Shown here piece after piece: positions 44,035 through 54,394 of a stretch of 64,000 bases of DNA. The translations under genes and the position numbers were made by a program. The notes under the pieces are model-generated. The model saw only the letters and a program-made list of their open reading frames with translations. It was not told the DNA's origin and ran no database searches. Within the stretch, counting starts at the first letter, position 1. Each line of letters opens with the position of its first letter. Origin of the DNA: Paraburkholderia agricolaris (GTDB lineage Bacteria > Pseudomonadota > Gammaproteobacteria > Burkholderiales > Burkholderiaceae); assembly GCF_009455635.1 (NCBI RefSeq), contig NZ_QPER01000002.1, forward strand, positions 2,728,001 to 2,792,000, in the 5' to 3' direction.

Positions 44035-44364
44035 ATGGATTGGCTGCATGTCGTCTGTTACTTTTTTGGCGGTGCCTTTCTCTCGAATGCGGTGCCTCAT
44101 TTCGTCAGTGGTGTGATGGGTGAACCCTTCCAGAGTCCGTTCGCGAAACCACGGGGAAAAGGACTGTCGTCATCGACGGTCAATGTGCTATGGGGTTTCT
44201 TCAATATCGTCGTCGGCTATCTTCTCGTTTGCCGCGTCGGCAATTTTGAACTCAAGGTGATGGCCGATGCACTGCCATTCGGCATGGGCATCCTGGCGAT
44301 GGGGCTGCTCGGTGCCCGGCTGTTCGGCGAACTGCACGGCGGCAATACTCCCAAACGCACATGA
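44035..44364 (+). CDS. Small integral membrane protein of MarR-MFS operon
   Basis: This 109-aa protein has three hydrophobic stretches (VVCYFFGGAFLSNAVPHFVS; VLWGFFNIVVGYLLV; FGMGILAMGLLGARLFGEL). Similar small proteins commonly sit between MarR and MFS genes in Burkholderia, but I know no function. It is 66 bp after marR and overlaps the broken MFS reading frame by 4 bp (ATGA). Confidence 0.7.
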   Translation: MDWLHVVCYFFGGAFLSNAVPHFVSGVMGEPFQSPFAKPRGKGLSSSTVNVLWGFFNIVVGYLLVCRVGNFELKVMADALPFGMGILAMGLLGARLFGELHGGNTPKRT

Positions 44365-44510
44365 GCGCCTCGGCAACCGGCATCTTCAGGTCGCTGAAGA
44401 ATTTCAACTACCGGTTGTGGGCAATCGGCTCGCCGGTATCCAACGTGGGAACGTGGATGCAACGGACCGCTCAGGGCTGGCTCGTGCTGACCCGGCTCAC
44501 GCACCATTGA
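44361..44510 (+). pseudogene. 5' fragment of an MFS exporter
   Basis: Only 49 codons remain: FRSLKNFNYRLWAIGSPVSN then VGTWMQRTAQGWLVLTRLTH. This is the characteristic first-helix region of a DHA3/EntS-type MFS exporter (usually ~400 aa). It then stops at TGA and no further MFS-like sequence follows. The start overlaps the preceding membrane gene, which shows this was the third gene of the operon before truncation. Confidence 0.8.
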
Positions 44511-44539
44511 GAGCGCGGGTTCGCTCTCCTCATCAAGAA

Positions 44540-44590
44540 CGCGTGAACTGACAGCTATCGCGTAGCCGCTCTTCTATGGCATAGCGGCGC
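44540..44590 (+). pseudogene. Fragment resembling the 3' end of the TetR gene
   Basis: The 20-base core CTGACAGCTATCGCGTAGCC and the following GGCATAGCG resemble the end of the TetR gene (parent ~43330-43380). The TetR tail duplicate sits immediately behind the broken MFS gene. This points to a rearrangement involving a tetR-like copy as the event that truncated it. The piece is too short to code for anything. Confidence 0.6.
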
Positions 44591-44665
44591 CCTTGCCTAC
44601 CGCTCACCGCTCACCTGAAAGCGCTGGATGGCCAGCGAGGTGAAACGACCACCCGCATGACAGCG

Positions 44666-45535
44666 CTACCTGGCGTCCTGATACTCAAGTCGGCTGCGCA
44701 ACCAGGACGTGAATTCATTGAGTTCGGCAGGCAGCGCGCGACCCGCCGCAGGCAAGGCCATCAACGTAAACGGGAGCCGCGTAAATCCCCAGGGCGCCAC
44801 CAGGTGCCCTTCGTCAAGCTCCCGTCTAACCAGCCGCTTCTCGACAAGCGCGACACCCAGTCCGGAGAGTGCCGCCTCAATGCAAAGGTGCGTGTGGGGA
44901 AAGGCAATCTGGCCTCCGGTTCCGATTCTGCTGCCCGTTTGCGTCTCCCAATGCGTCCACGCACTCGACGTGAAGTCGTGCGTGATACGTGTCCCCGATT
45001 TTGCCGAACGCTTGTATCCAGGCGTGCATACGGGTCCAAACGCGACTGGCGCCAGTGGAATTGCACGGGAACGGTCCGCCTCCGAATACGAAGTGAGGTC
45101 CCACGCAATGACGAGATCGGCGCCTTCGGTCCGTATCTCCCGGGCCGAAGTCATGGACAGGCGGATACGGATGTCCGGACGCGCACGGTAAAAATCGGCA
45201 AGGTTCGGCACCAGCCATCGCATCGCGAACGTCGCGCTACACGCTACGTGCAGGCCCGAACCGCGCACCTGGGCCCGCAACCTCGCATAGCCGTGCTCAA
45301 GCTGCTCGAACACTGAGCTTACCAACGCGTAGAGCTCTTCTCCGTGCCGATTCAGCTTCAAACCCGTACCTTCCTTGTCGAACAGCGCTGAGCCGACGTG
45401 TTCCTGAAGCAGCTTCAGTTGACGACTGACGGCGCCGTGAGTCCGGTGCAGTTCTTCGGCTGCCCTGGTCACGGAACCGTTTCTGGCCGTTGCTTCGAAC
45501 GCGCGCAATAAAGATAGCGGAGGCAGTGTACGCAC
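44666..45535 (-). CDS. LysR-family transcriptional regulator, GcvA-like
   Basis: This 289-aa LysR has VRTLPPLSLLRAFEATARNG, helix-turn-helix GSVTRAAEELHRTHGAVSRQ, and an effector domain from ~90 (VACSATFAMRWLVPNLADFY). I chose the GTG start because GAGGA precedes it and it gives the standard LysR N-terminus; a longer frame adds 29 odd residues. It is divergent from the second-type enolase gene (178 bp) and presumably controls it. Confidence 0.85.
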   Translation of the reverse strand: MRTLPPLSLLRAFEATARNGSVTRAAEELHRTHGAVSRQLKLLQEHVGSALFDKEGTGLKLNRHGEELYALVSSVFEQLEHGYARLRAQVRGSGLHVACSATFAMRWLVPNLADFYRARPDIRIRLSMTSAREIRTEGADLVIAWDLTSYSEADRSRAIPLAPVAFGPVCTPGYKRSAKSGTRITHDFTSSAWTHWETQTGSRIGTGGQIAFPHTHLCIEAALSGLGVALVEKRLVRRELDEGHLVAPWGFTRLPFTLMALPAAGRALPAELNEFTSWLRSRLEYQDAR

Positions 45536-45683
45536 CCGGAATTCCTCAGTTAAAAAAACTGACAGAGTTGGCAATAAAACTAGATTTTCGGATGCTACAC
45601 GATTGCGTATCTTTGCACTCATATACCGCGATTCATGTCATTTCATTCAACCTTAGCGGATTGGCAACGCCCATCGCTTATGA

Positions 45684-47006
<1,323 letters not shown>

Positions 47007-47028
47007 CGGATAACGCGACGCTATGGTT

Positions 47029-47200
47029 CTACCAATGGCGTCGCGCATACCAGTCACGACGCGCCCACCAGCGGCGGCCATCCCAGTACTGGCCGCCGCG
47101 CCAGCCGATCACAATGGCCGGCGCCACCATCGGTACAGGCTGATAGGCGACATAGGGGGCCGGCGGCGGCGCCGCCGCGTAGACGGGAGCCGGCGCTTGC
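47029..47200 (-). pseudogene. 3' fragment of a Tyr/Trp-rich (YXWGXW-like) exported protein
   Basis: On the minus strand the frame ...PVYAAAPPPAPYVAYQPVPM, VAPAIVIGWRGGQYWDGRRW, WARRDWYARRHW ends at a proper stop. This composition is typical of the C-terminal part of small exported Tyr/Trp-rich proteins. Upstream of about 47200 the sequence changes to the antisense of another gene, so the N-terminal half and start are gone. It is head-to-head with the beheaded outer-membrane protein next to it. Confidence 0.6.
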
Positions 47201-47896
47201 CGCGGGTGCGGGTGTCTACAACTACTTCGACACAATCGCCTCCGTCGACAATAAGCGCTACATCGACAGTCATGGCTGGGCGCCGATGTTCAGTCTGACG
47301 GCAACGTGGTTTACCGACGAACGCCTGTTCTATCAATTCCGTCTCAACGAAATTCTCGTATCGCGCAGCTATAACACCTTCAGTGCGATGTTCGGCATTG
47401 GCTACGAGCTCGATGCGCCGAATGGTCACGGCCCGCTCACCGGCGGCACGAGCGACAGCGTGTCGAGCGGCAACGAGATTACCGCGATGGCGGGCTGGAC
47501 CGAAGTCAACAGCCTGCGCTCGCCGGGTGCATTCGCGTATGGCTTCGAATACCGCCATGGCTTCAGGCGCTATATCGACGGAACGATTAGCTGGATCAAC
47601 GAAGGCCATACGCAACTCAACACCCGCTCCGGTGCGGCAGCGCAGGTCTGGTTGCGCCGCAGTTTCTTCAACGATCCCTGAACCTGGGTGTGGGCGCCGC
47701 GCCGTACTATGCGCTCGATACGCACCGCGTCAAGGACGGCACGGATACCGGCGGCAAGCTCTCGCTGTTGCTGACCATGTCGGCGGCCTATAACTTCACC
47801 AAACACTGGTACGTGCGAGCGTCATGGAATCGTGTGATGACGGGCTATGACAAGGACAGCGATATTTATCTGGGCGGCATAGGCTATCGCTTCTAG
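47200..47896 (+). pseudogene. 5'-truncated and frameshifted outer-membrane beta-barrel protein gene
   Basis: The frame reads GAGVYNYFDTIASVDNKRYI ... LTATWFTDERLFYQFRLNEI ... FAYGFEYRHGFRRYIDG ... VWLRRSFFNDP and hits a stop near 47681. The next frame continues the same protein: NLGVGAAPYYALDTHRVKDG ... WYVRASWNRVMTGYDKDSDI ending YLGGIGYRF, with the C-terminal Phe of outer-membrane barrels. Loss of one G in 'gatc(g)cctgaacctg' would restore FNDRLNLGVG. No signal peptide or start remains on the 5' side. Non-functional as it stands, unless the frameshift is a sequencing error and the start lies elsewhere. Confidence 0.75.
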
Positions 47897-48125
47897 CTTG
47901 CGTGGCGCAGGAGGCGCGCTGGGAAAGCGTCGTTATAGCTGCTGCCGGCACATTCTCGAATCGACGTCAACGAAGTAGCACGGCAAAAGCACGGCAATTT
48001 TCGAATCAAAACTTTCCGCGCCTTACCGATCGCCGAGATAGGCTGGAAACACCCTCCTTACCAGGCATTTGGAAGTATTGCCATCACTTACGCTGAGTGT
48101 TCAACCCGTAAGGAGATCAGGCACC

Positions 48126-48854
48126 ATGAGCATACAAAGTGTAAGCAATTCGCCAACCGGTACCGACCTGACTTCGGTCGGCGCCACTCACCGTCACGGC
48201 GGCGGCCACCACCGTGAAGCGGCGGAGTCCTCGTCGTCTTCGTCAACCAGCTCGACAGAATCGAACCCGCTGTTGTCGGCACTCGGTGCGGCGTTGTCGT
48301 CGCTGGGTATCAGCAGCGCGTCGTCGACCACGGCTACCTCGGGAACGTCGAGTACGGCGGCTTCTTCGAGCACGGCCGCCACCGCCGTTTCTTCCACCGC
48401 CTCTACGAGCGATTCATCGTCAGGCAGTTCGGTCTCCGGCGCATTGCAGGCCTTTCTCGGTGCGCTGTTTCAGGCACTGGGTTCGCTTCAGCAACCGGGC
48501 AATAGCGACAGCACCGCCGCAAATGGCACGAGTAGTTCGACGAACTCAAACTCGATCGTGACGTCTTCTTATGGGGATATTGGCGGGGCACTGAATGCGC
48601 TCGCCCAGCAACTCGGGTCGGGCAGCACGACAGGTTCGAGTGCCGGGTCCGACACCTCGGACACCAGTAGCGATTCCCCTTCTTCGTCTTCGCAAACGTC
48701 GACACTGCAGACGGATTTCCAGGCTCTGTTGAGCTCACTCGGCGATAGCGGCTCGGGCACGTCGCTGCAGTCGTTTGTGCAGACGCTCGCGAATAACCTC
48801 AAGGGAAACTCGCACATGCAACCGGTTGGAAGCCTGGTGTCGACCACGGCTTAA
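48126..48854 (+). CDS. Serine/threonine-rich low-complexity protein
   Basis: This 242-aa protein has a strong SD (AAGGAGA) ahead of the ATG. It is extremely rich in Ser, Thr, Gly and Ala, with a His-rich patch near residue 25 (THRHGGGHHREAAESSSSSS). Three short amphipathic islands interrupt the linkers: NPLLSALGAALSSLGI, ALQAFLGALFQALGSLQQ, and DFQALLSSLGDSG...LQSFVQTLANNLKG. There is no signal peptide and no recognised domain. The repeated LL/LG-S-LG helices separated by disordered linkers suggest a secreted or surface-associated, perhaps self-associating, protein. A terminator follows. Confidence 0.65.
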   Translation: MSIQSVSNSPTGTDLTSVGATHRHGGGHHREAAESSSSSSTSSTESNPLLSALGAALSSLGISSASSTTATSGTSSTAASSSTAATAVSSTASTSDSSSGSSVSGALQAFLGALFQALGSLQQPGNSDSTAANGTSSSTNSNSIVTSSYGDIGGALNALAQQLGSGSTTGSSAGSDTSDTSSDSPSSSSQTSTLQTDFQALLSSLGDSGSGTSLQSFVQTLANNLKGNSHMQPVGSLVSTTA

Positions 48855-48857
48855 GCT

Positions 48858-48910
48858 AACGGAAATAGAGCCGTTTTTTCGTCCTTCCCGATGAATCCAT
48901 CGGGAAGGAC
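48858..48910. terminator. Terminator hairpins between Ser-rich gene and paiB-like gene
   Basis: First, AACGG-N8-CCGTT followed by a T run (48858-48879), a short rho-independent terminator for the plus-strand gene. Next to it is a perfect 13-bp stem GTCCTTCCCGATG-AATC-CATCGGGAAGGAC (48881-48910) between the convergent genes. Confidence 0.7.
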
Positions 48911-48918
48911 TGCCGCTG

Positions 48919-49557
48919 CTACCGGGCTTTGATCTCCGCGTAAGCCAGCATGGCATCACCCACCACGTTTTCTCCCTGCTCGTTGAGTGCCGCACCGGCT
49001 CCCCGGATATCCCGCACGTCCTTGTTCTGACCCAGCTTTATCTTCCCGACGAGGCGAGTAATCTCGATCTCCACGCCGACGATCGCCTTCAGCATCGCGT
49101 CGATGTAGTCGGCGGGGCTATCTGTCATCTTCCATGGCTTGGGCTGAGACGCCTCATGAGTGCGTGTCAGGCGGCCGACCACCCCACGAACGTATCGCTC
49201 GTCGTCGTGGATGCTAATGCGGCCGTAGGCGTGTACCACGCGGTAATTCCATGTAGGCACCTGCTTGTGAAACTCGTGCTTGCCCGGATACCACGACGGC
49301 GAGATATAGGCGTCCCCGGCGCGAAACACAACCAGCACCTCGTCGCCATTGGCCACGTCCTGCCAGACAGGATTGGCACGGGCGACATGGGCATGCAGAA
49401 CGCCGCACGCGCCCTCTGCGGCTTTCAGTTCAAAGGGAATGTGATTGGCGTCCATTCCGCTCTTGCCATGCGTGAACAGAATGCCAAAAGGATTCTCCTT
49501 GATAAGGGTATGCAGGACTTCAGTACGAGGTTCGTCGAAATGGGCAGGTATGTACAT
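48919..49557 (-). CDS. PaiB-family FMN-binding negative regulator-like protein
   Basis: This 212-aa protein of the PaiB/FMN-binding split-barrel family has MYIPAHFDEPRTEVLHTLIK, ENPFGILFTHGKSGMDANHI, FRAGDAYISPSWYPGKHEFH and VPTWNYRVVHAYGRISIHDD. The start is set at MYIPAHF, the usual N-terminus of the family, rather than 7 codons earlier. It is divergent from a MocR-type regulator across 93 bp with an inverted repeat, and probably under its control. It may act as a flavin-dependent enzyme rather than a DNA binder. Confidence 0.87.
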   Translation of the reverse strand: MYIPAHFDEPRTEVLHTLIKENPFGILFTHGKSGMDANHIPFELKAAEGACGVLHAHVARANPVWQDVANGDEVLVVFRAGDAYISPSWYPGKHEFHKQVPTWNYRVVHAYGRISIHDDERYVRGVVGRLTRTHEASQPKPWKMTDSPADYIDAMLKAIVGVEIEITRLVGKIKLGQNKDVRDIRGAGAALNEQGENVVGDAMLAYAEIKAR

Positions 49558-49595
49558 GTCAGATCCGTTAAAGGCCATGACAAAATTTTCGCGCT

Positions 49596-49623
49596 AAACT
49601 GGTTTGTTTCGTAGAGCCAGTTT
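49596..49623. promoter_or_regulatory. Inverted repeat in the paiB-mocR divergent promoter
   Basis: AAACTGG-N14-CCAGTTT, the only strong symmetric element in the 93-bp gap. Suitable as the MocR regulator's binding site. Confidence 0.5.
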
Positions 49624-49650
49624 CGGCAAATCTCATTGAACCAGAATGCA

Positions 49651-51189
49651 ATGACCAGGCAACCCAGAACGGTTGAGCTTCCGTCGATCGGCACGCTGGA
49701 TCGAACGGCCGGCCAGCTAGGGCGTCAACTCGCCCAACTGCTGCGCGATGCGATACGTCGCGGCGATCTGCAAGCAGGCGAAATGCTGCCGTCCACGCGC
49801 ATACTCGCCGCGTCCTTGCAGGTCGCACGTGGCACCGTCATCGAAGCATTCGATCAGTTGATCGCCGAGGGTTTCCTGACGGCAAGCCCGAGAGCAGGCA
49901 CAAGCGTGGCGCGTTCGTTGACGCCGCCTGCCGATGTCCAGGCGCGCCCGTCCCCGGTCGAGCCCGCTTCGCTTCCGGGACGTGCCAACCTGCTCGCGCA
50001 GGTTGCGCGTCAATTTTCAGCCGTACCGGCTGCCCCCTTCGCCGTGTCGGTGCCGGTTGGCCGTGCCCTGCCGGACGATATCTGGCGGCGGCTCGGCAAC
50101 CGTGTGCGCGCCCGGGGTCCCGGCGCCCCCGCGGGTTATGGCGATCCGCAGGGCGCACACGCGCTGCGTGAAGCCGTCGCCGACTACGTCAGACGGTCCC
50201 GCTCGGTCCGCTGCGAAGCCGGCCAGGTCATCATCACGAGCGGTACGCAGCAAGGCCTTTATCTGTCGTGCCAGGTGCTGCTCGACGCCGACGACTCAGC
50301 GTGGGTGGAAGACCCGGCGTACCGGGGCATCACGGCCATCCTCGAAAGCACCGGCCGTCCCGGGCGCATGATCCGGGTACCCGTCGATGCGGAAGGACTC
50401 GACGTCGACGCCGGCATTGAACTCGGAGCGCACGCCCGCGCTGCATTCGTCACGTCGTCGCATCAATACCCGCTAGGCATGCCGATGAGCATGGCAAGAC
50501 GCAACGCGCTACTGGCATGGGCTCGCGCACACAATGCCTGGATCGTCGAGGACGACTACGACAGCGAACTACGTTATGCCGGCCATCCGTTTCCGTCGCT
50601 GCAGGGACTCGATCCGAGCCGTGTGATCTATCTCGGCACCTTCAGCAAGATTCTGTTTCCATCGTTGCGCCTGGGTTATGCCGTGGTTCCCGACTACCTT
50701 GTCGACGCGTTCTGCGGCGCGCGCGTGCTGATGGACCGCAATCCGCCGAACGCCGATCAGCACGTGCTGGCGGCCTTCATTGCGGAAGGCCATCTGGACC
50801 GTCACATCCGGCGAATTCGCGGCGTGTACGCCGAGCGCCGCACGCAAATCATTGAGACCATCGAGCGACTGCTGCCGAAGGAACTCGCCTGGTTGCAGCC
50901 CAGCGATCAAGGCATGCACATGGTGCTCTGGCTGCGTGAGGGCGTCGACGACATCGCTGTCGCGTCGTTAGCGGCACAAAGCGGCGTTGCCGTACGGGCA
51001 GTGTCTCCAATGTATTCGGCTGGCAACGCCCGGCCGGGTTTGATACTGGGCCTCGGCGCGTTCACCGACAGCGAGATTGAAATAGCCGCTCGACATCTCG
51101 CCAGGTGCATTGACGCGGCGGCGACAAGCGTCACGCGTAATACCGCGAAACGGCCGAAGAAAAAAACGACGCAAGGTCGTTCTCACTAG
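49651..51189 (+). CDS. MocR/PdxR-type regulator (GntR HTH + aminotransferase domain)
   Basis: This 512-aa fusion has a GntR winged helix (residues ~15-80: LAQLLRDAIRRGDLQAGEML; RILAASLQVARGTVIEAFDQ), a linker, and a fold-I aminotransferase-like domain. The domain holds the PLP lysine in IYLGTFSKILFPSLRLGY and DDYDSELRYAGHPFPSLQGL. MocR proteins use PLP or PLP-amino-acid adducts as effectors. I prefer the ATG start to a TTG five codons earlier. It is divergent from the paiB-like gene, its likely target. Confidence 0.9.
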   Translation: MTRQPRTVELPSIGTLDRTAGQLGRQLAQLLRDAIRRGDLQAGEMLPSTRILAASLQVARGTVIEAFDQLIAEGFLTASPRAGTSVARSLTPPADVQARPSPVEPASLPGRANLLAQVARQFSAVPAAPFAVSVPVGRALPDDIWRRLGNRVRARGPGAPAGYGDPQGAHALREAVADYVRRSRSVRCEAGQVIITSGTQQGLYLSCQVLLDADDSAWVEDPAYRGITAILESTGRPGRMIRVPVDAEGLDVDAGIELGAHARAAFVTSSHQYPLGMPMSMARRNALLAWARAHNAWIVEDDYDSELRYAGHPFPSLQGLDPSRVIYLGTFSKILFPSLRLGYAVVPDYLVDAFCGARVLMDRNPPNADQHVLAAFIAEGHLDRHIRRIRGVYAERRTQIIETIERLLPKELAWLQPSDQGMHMVLWLREGVDDIAVASLAAQSGVAVRAVSPMYSAGNARPGLILGLGAFTDSEIEIAARHLARCIDAAATSVTRNTAKRPKKKTTQGRSH

Positions 51190-51398
51190 CATCCCGGTGC
51201 GCAAAATGTCCCGTGGCACCCGCGCGCGCTGTCCCACCGGACTACAATTGTTTATATGGCCTCCATCATGCATTGACCGTGCGCGGCAGCGTCGGCCAAT
51301 GCATCGGCAAAGCGGTCAGCCAGATTCACGGCCGATCAGCAATTCATGCAGACCTGATCGCCGCCGGCCACGAGTGGTGCCCTGACAAAGGAGGGGCA

Positions 51399-54155
51399 AT
51401 GGATTCGCAACCCAGCTCCCGCGTGGTCGTCAGACGCGCCGCCATCACGCTGGCGGTCTTCGTGGCTGGATTGATCGTTGCCGGGCGCATCACCCGTGTC
51501 GTAGTCGACTGGTTGTGGTTTGCTTCAATCGGCTATGCCAACGTTTTCTGGACGGTTTTCTCCGCCAAGGTACTTCTCTTTAGCGCGGTGTTCGCGGCGT
51601 CGGCCGGCGTCATAGCCGCGTCGGGATTCGTCGCGCATCGTTACGCGCGACGCCCGGGCAGCTGGCAAGTGGAAGCGGCCCGTCTGTCAGGTCCGCCGGA
51701 GTTCATCAGCGAACTGGCGGACCAGCTCGCACCGCGGATTCGCTGGCGCGCCAGCATTGCCGGTAGCGCGATTGCCCTGGGGTTGATCGTCGCGGCCAGC
51801 GACATCTCCAACTGGGATCTGGTGCTGCGCTTCCTGCATCAGGTGCCCTACGGCGAGCGCGATCCTGTCTTTGGACGGGACATCAGCTTCTATCTGTTCT
51901 CACTGCCCGCCTATCTGGTACTCAAGAACTGGTTGCTGCAACTGGTCTTCCTGAGTGCGATCGTTGCGGGCCTGGTCTACGGGCTGCGCGGCGACATCAC
52001 ATTCGAGCGGCCACCGCGCGGACTCTCTCCCCCAGCCACCATTCATGCTTCAGCGCTACTCGGCGCCTTCTTCGTCGTGAAAGCGTGGTCCTACACACTC
52101 GACCGTTTTTTGCTGCTGTACGGCGATAACGGCGTCGTGGTCGGCGCGGGCTATACCGACGTCCACGTCGTGCTTCCGGTCTTGTGGGTACTCACCGGCT
52201 TCGCCCTCGTTGCCGCCGTCGCTTCGTGGGTCAATATGCGCCGGCTGGACTATCGCATTCCCGCAGCCTCGGTACTGCTGGTGTTCGGCACCTCGTTCGT
52301 GTTCGCCGTGATCTACCCGGCGCTGTTCGAGCGCTTCTATGTCAAGCCGAGCGAGCTGCAACTGGAGATGCCCTACATCAAGCACAATATCGCGCTAACG
52401 CGAATGGCTTACGGCCTCTCGCAGATCGAGGTAAAGCCATTTCCGGCCGGGCAGGAATTGAGTCTCACCTCGCTCGAAGCCAATCGCGCGACCATCGACA
52501 ACATCCGCCTATGGGATGTGCAGCCGCTGATGGATACCTACGCGCAATTGCAGGAGATCAGGACTTACTACAAATTCCTCGCCTTCGATATCGACCGCTA
52601 CCGGCTCGACTCCGGCTACCGGCAGGTGATGCTGTCAGCCCGTGAACTGGCGCCGTCGATGCTTTCTGCGAATGCCCAGACCTGGGTGAACCTGCACCTC
52701 CTGTTCACTCACGGCAACGGTGTCGTGATGTCGCCAGTCACCGAAAAATCGCCGGAAGGTCTGCCCTCTTTCTATCTGCAGGATATTCCGCCCGTCGCTC
52801 ACGACGGACCGATGATTCGCGAGCCGCGGCTGTATTTTGGCGAAGGGGGTGAAGGCTATGTCATCGTGAAAGGCAGCGTTCCCGAATTCGACTACCCGAA
52901 AGGCAAGGATAATGTCTACACCACTTACAGTGGGCGCGATGGGATTGCGATCGGCAGCATGGCGCGCCGCAGTCTGTTCGCGTGGCACTTCGGAGATCTG
53001 AACATTCTGCTGACCGGCTACATCACGAATGCCAGCCGCATCCTGCTGCACCGTAACATTCAGGACCGGGTGCGTACGATTGCTCCGTTCCTGCGCCTCG
53101 ACCACGATCCCTATCTCGTCACAAGCAACGGGCGCCTCTTCTGGATGCAGGACGCCTATACGACGAGCAGCTGGTTCCCCTACGCTCAAGCGGATTTCGA
53201 CAACGGCGCCAATACCATCCGTAACGCGGTCAAGGTGGTAATCGACGCGTACAACGGCACGGTCGATTTCTATGTCAGCGATCCGGCCGATCCGATCCTG
53301 CGGACTTATCAGCGCATCTTCCCGGGTCTGTTCAAGCCTCTCGCGGCGATGCCGCAAGACCTGCAGCAACATATCCGCTACCCCGAAGATCTGTTCCAGG
53401 TTCAGGCGCAGCTATATCGGGCTTACCACATGGATGCACCGGAGGTTTTCTACAATCGCGAGGACCTCTGGCAGTTTCCCCGGGAACTGGTCGGCATTGA
53501 CGGTGGGAATAGCCCCGGCACACCGATGACGCCCTACTACATGATCATGCGGCTGCCTCACGAATCGCGCGAGGAGTTCGTCCTGATGCTGCCGATGGTG
53601 CCCAGCCAGCGCGACAACATGATCGCGTGGCTCGCCGCGCGTTGCGATCCGCCCAACTACGGCAAGCTCATCGTCTACTCGTTTCCGAAGGACAAGCTCG
53701 TCTACGGGCCGTTCCAGATCGAGGCGCGCATTCAGCAAAACACCGAGATTTCCCAGCAGATATCGCTGTGGAACCAGATGGGGTCGCGCGTCATTCGCGG
53801 CCATCTGCTCGTCGTGCCGATTGAGAACTCCCTCCTCTACGTCTCGCCGCTCTATCTGCGCGCGGAGTCGGGTCAGTTACCCGAGTTGAAGCGCGTGATC
53901 GCAGCGTATGGGGACCGGGTGGTGATGAAAGAGACCTTGGGCGAAGCGCTGGCGGCGCTGTTCGAAGAAAGCACCCCTCTTGCATCGCCGCCTCAGGGCA
54001 CGGCGGACGCGCGTGCCCGCGAAGCGCTTGCACACTATGACCGTGCCATCGCACGATTGAAGGCGGGTGACTGGAGCGGTTTCGGCGCGGAACTGGATGC
54101 ATTGCGGCCACTGCTCGAGGCGCTGGGAGGCGGCCGTTCGGACGGGCGACAATGA
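51399..54155 (+). CDS. UPF0182-family large membrane protein
   Basis: This 918-aa protein of COG1615/UPF0182 has seven N-terminal membrane helices (AITLAVFVAGLIVAGRITRV; VFWTVFSAKVLLFSAVFAAS; others up to ~residue 330). A large extracytoplasmic domain follows with conserved RLWDVQPLMDTYAQLQEIRT, then YKFLAFDIDRY and YYMIMRLP. The start is supported by AAAGGAGGGG. The biochemical function of the family is unknown. It stands alone between mocR and the GGDEF gene. Confidence 0.9.
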   Translation: MDSQPSSRVVVRRAAITLAVFVAGLIVAGRITRVVVDWLWFASIGYANVFWTVFSAKVLLFSAVFAASAGVIAASGFVAHRYARRPGSWQVEAARLSGPPEFISELADQLAPRIRWRASIAGSAIALGLIVAASDISNWDLVLRFLHQVPYGERDPVFGRDISFYLFSLPAYLVLKNWLLQLVFLSAIVAGLVYGLRGDITFERPPRGLSPPATIHASALLGAFFVVKAWSYTLDRFLLLYGDNGVVVGAGYTDVHVVLPVLWVLTGFALVAAVASWVNMRRLDYRIPAASVLLVFGTSFVFAVIYPALFERFYVKPSELQLEMPYIKHNIALTRMAYGLSQIEVKPFPAGQELSLTSLEANRATIDNIRLWDVQPLMDTYAQLQEIRTYYKFLAFDIDRYRLDSGYRQVMLSARELAPSMLSANAQTWVNLHLLFTHGNGVVMSPVTEKSPEGLPSFYLQDIPPVAHDGPMIREPRLYFGEGGEGYVIVKGSVPEFDYPKGKDNVYTTYSGRDGIAIGSMARRSLFAWHFGDLNILLTGYITNASRILLHRNIQDRVRTIAPFLRLDHDPYLVTSNGRLFWMQDAYTTSSWFPYAQADFDNGANTIRNAVKVVIDAYNGTVDFYVSDPADPILRTYQRIFPGLFKPLAAMPQDLQQHIRYPEDLFQVQAQLYRAYHMDAPEVFYNREDLWQFPRELVGIDGGNSPGTPMTPYYMIMRLPHESREEFVLMLPMVPSQRDNMIAWLAARCDPPNYGKLIVYSFPKDKLVYGPFQIEARIQQNTEISQQISLWNQMGSRVIRGHLLVVPIENSLLYVSPLYLRAESGQLPELKRVIAAYGDRVVMKETLGEALAALFEESTPLASPPQGTADARAREALAHYDRAIARLKAGDWSGFGAELDALRPLLEALGGGRSDGRQ

Positions 54156-54394
54156 TTTCCCGCGGCATCGCGCCGCCTGGTTCGAGCTTTTTTTGACGAA
54201 CTCAAATTTTCGCCAGAACTGCCGTAGTATCTTCACACGCAGAAAACCTGCAATTCATTTTCTGTCACTCAAGTACCCGCTGCGCGGTATCCTTGCCTCT
54301 GCACGACAGCCTGAAGCAGTGTCCGAGCCGAGCGATTCGCGCGTCAATCGCCCGGCGATGCAAAAACCATAGCGATTTTGTCGGAGACGGGCAC

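Noticed and set aside
48881..48910. Canonical bidirectional rho-independent terminator
   Set aside because: The 13-bp stem is perfect but has no T run on the exit side in either direction. Kept only as a hairpin beside the short T-tailed terminator.
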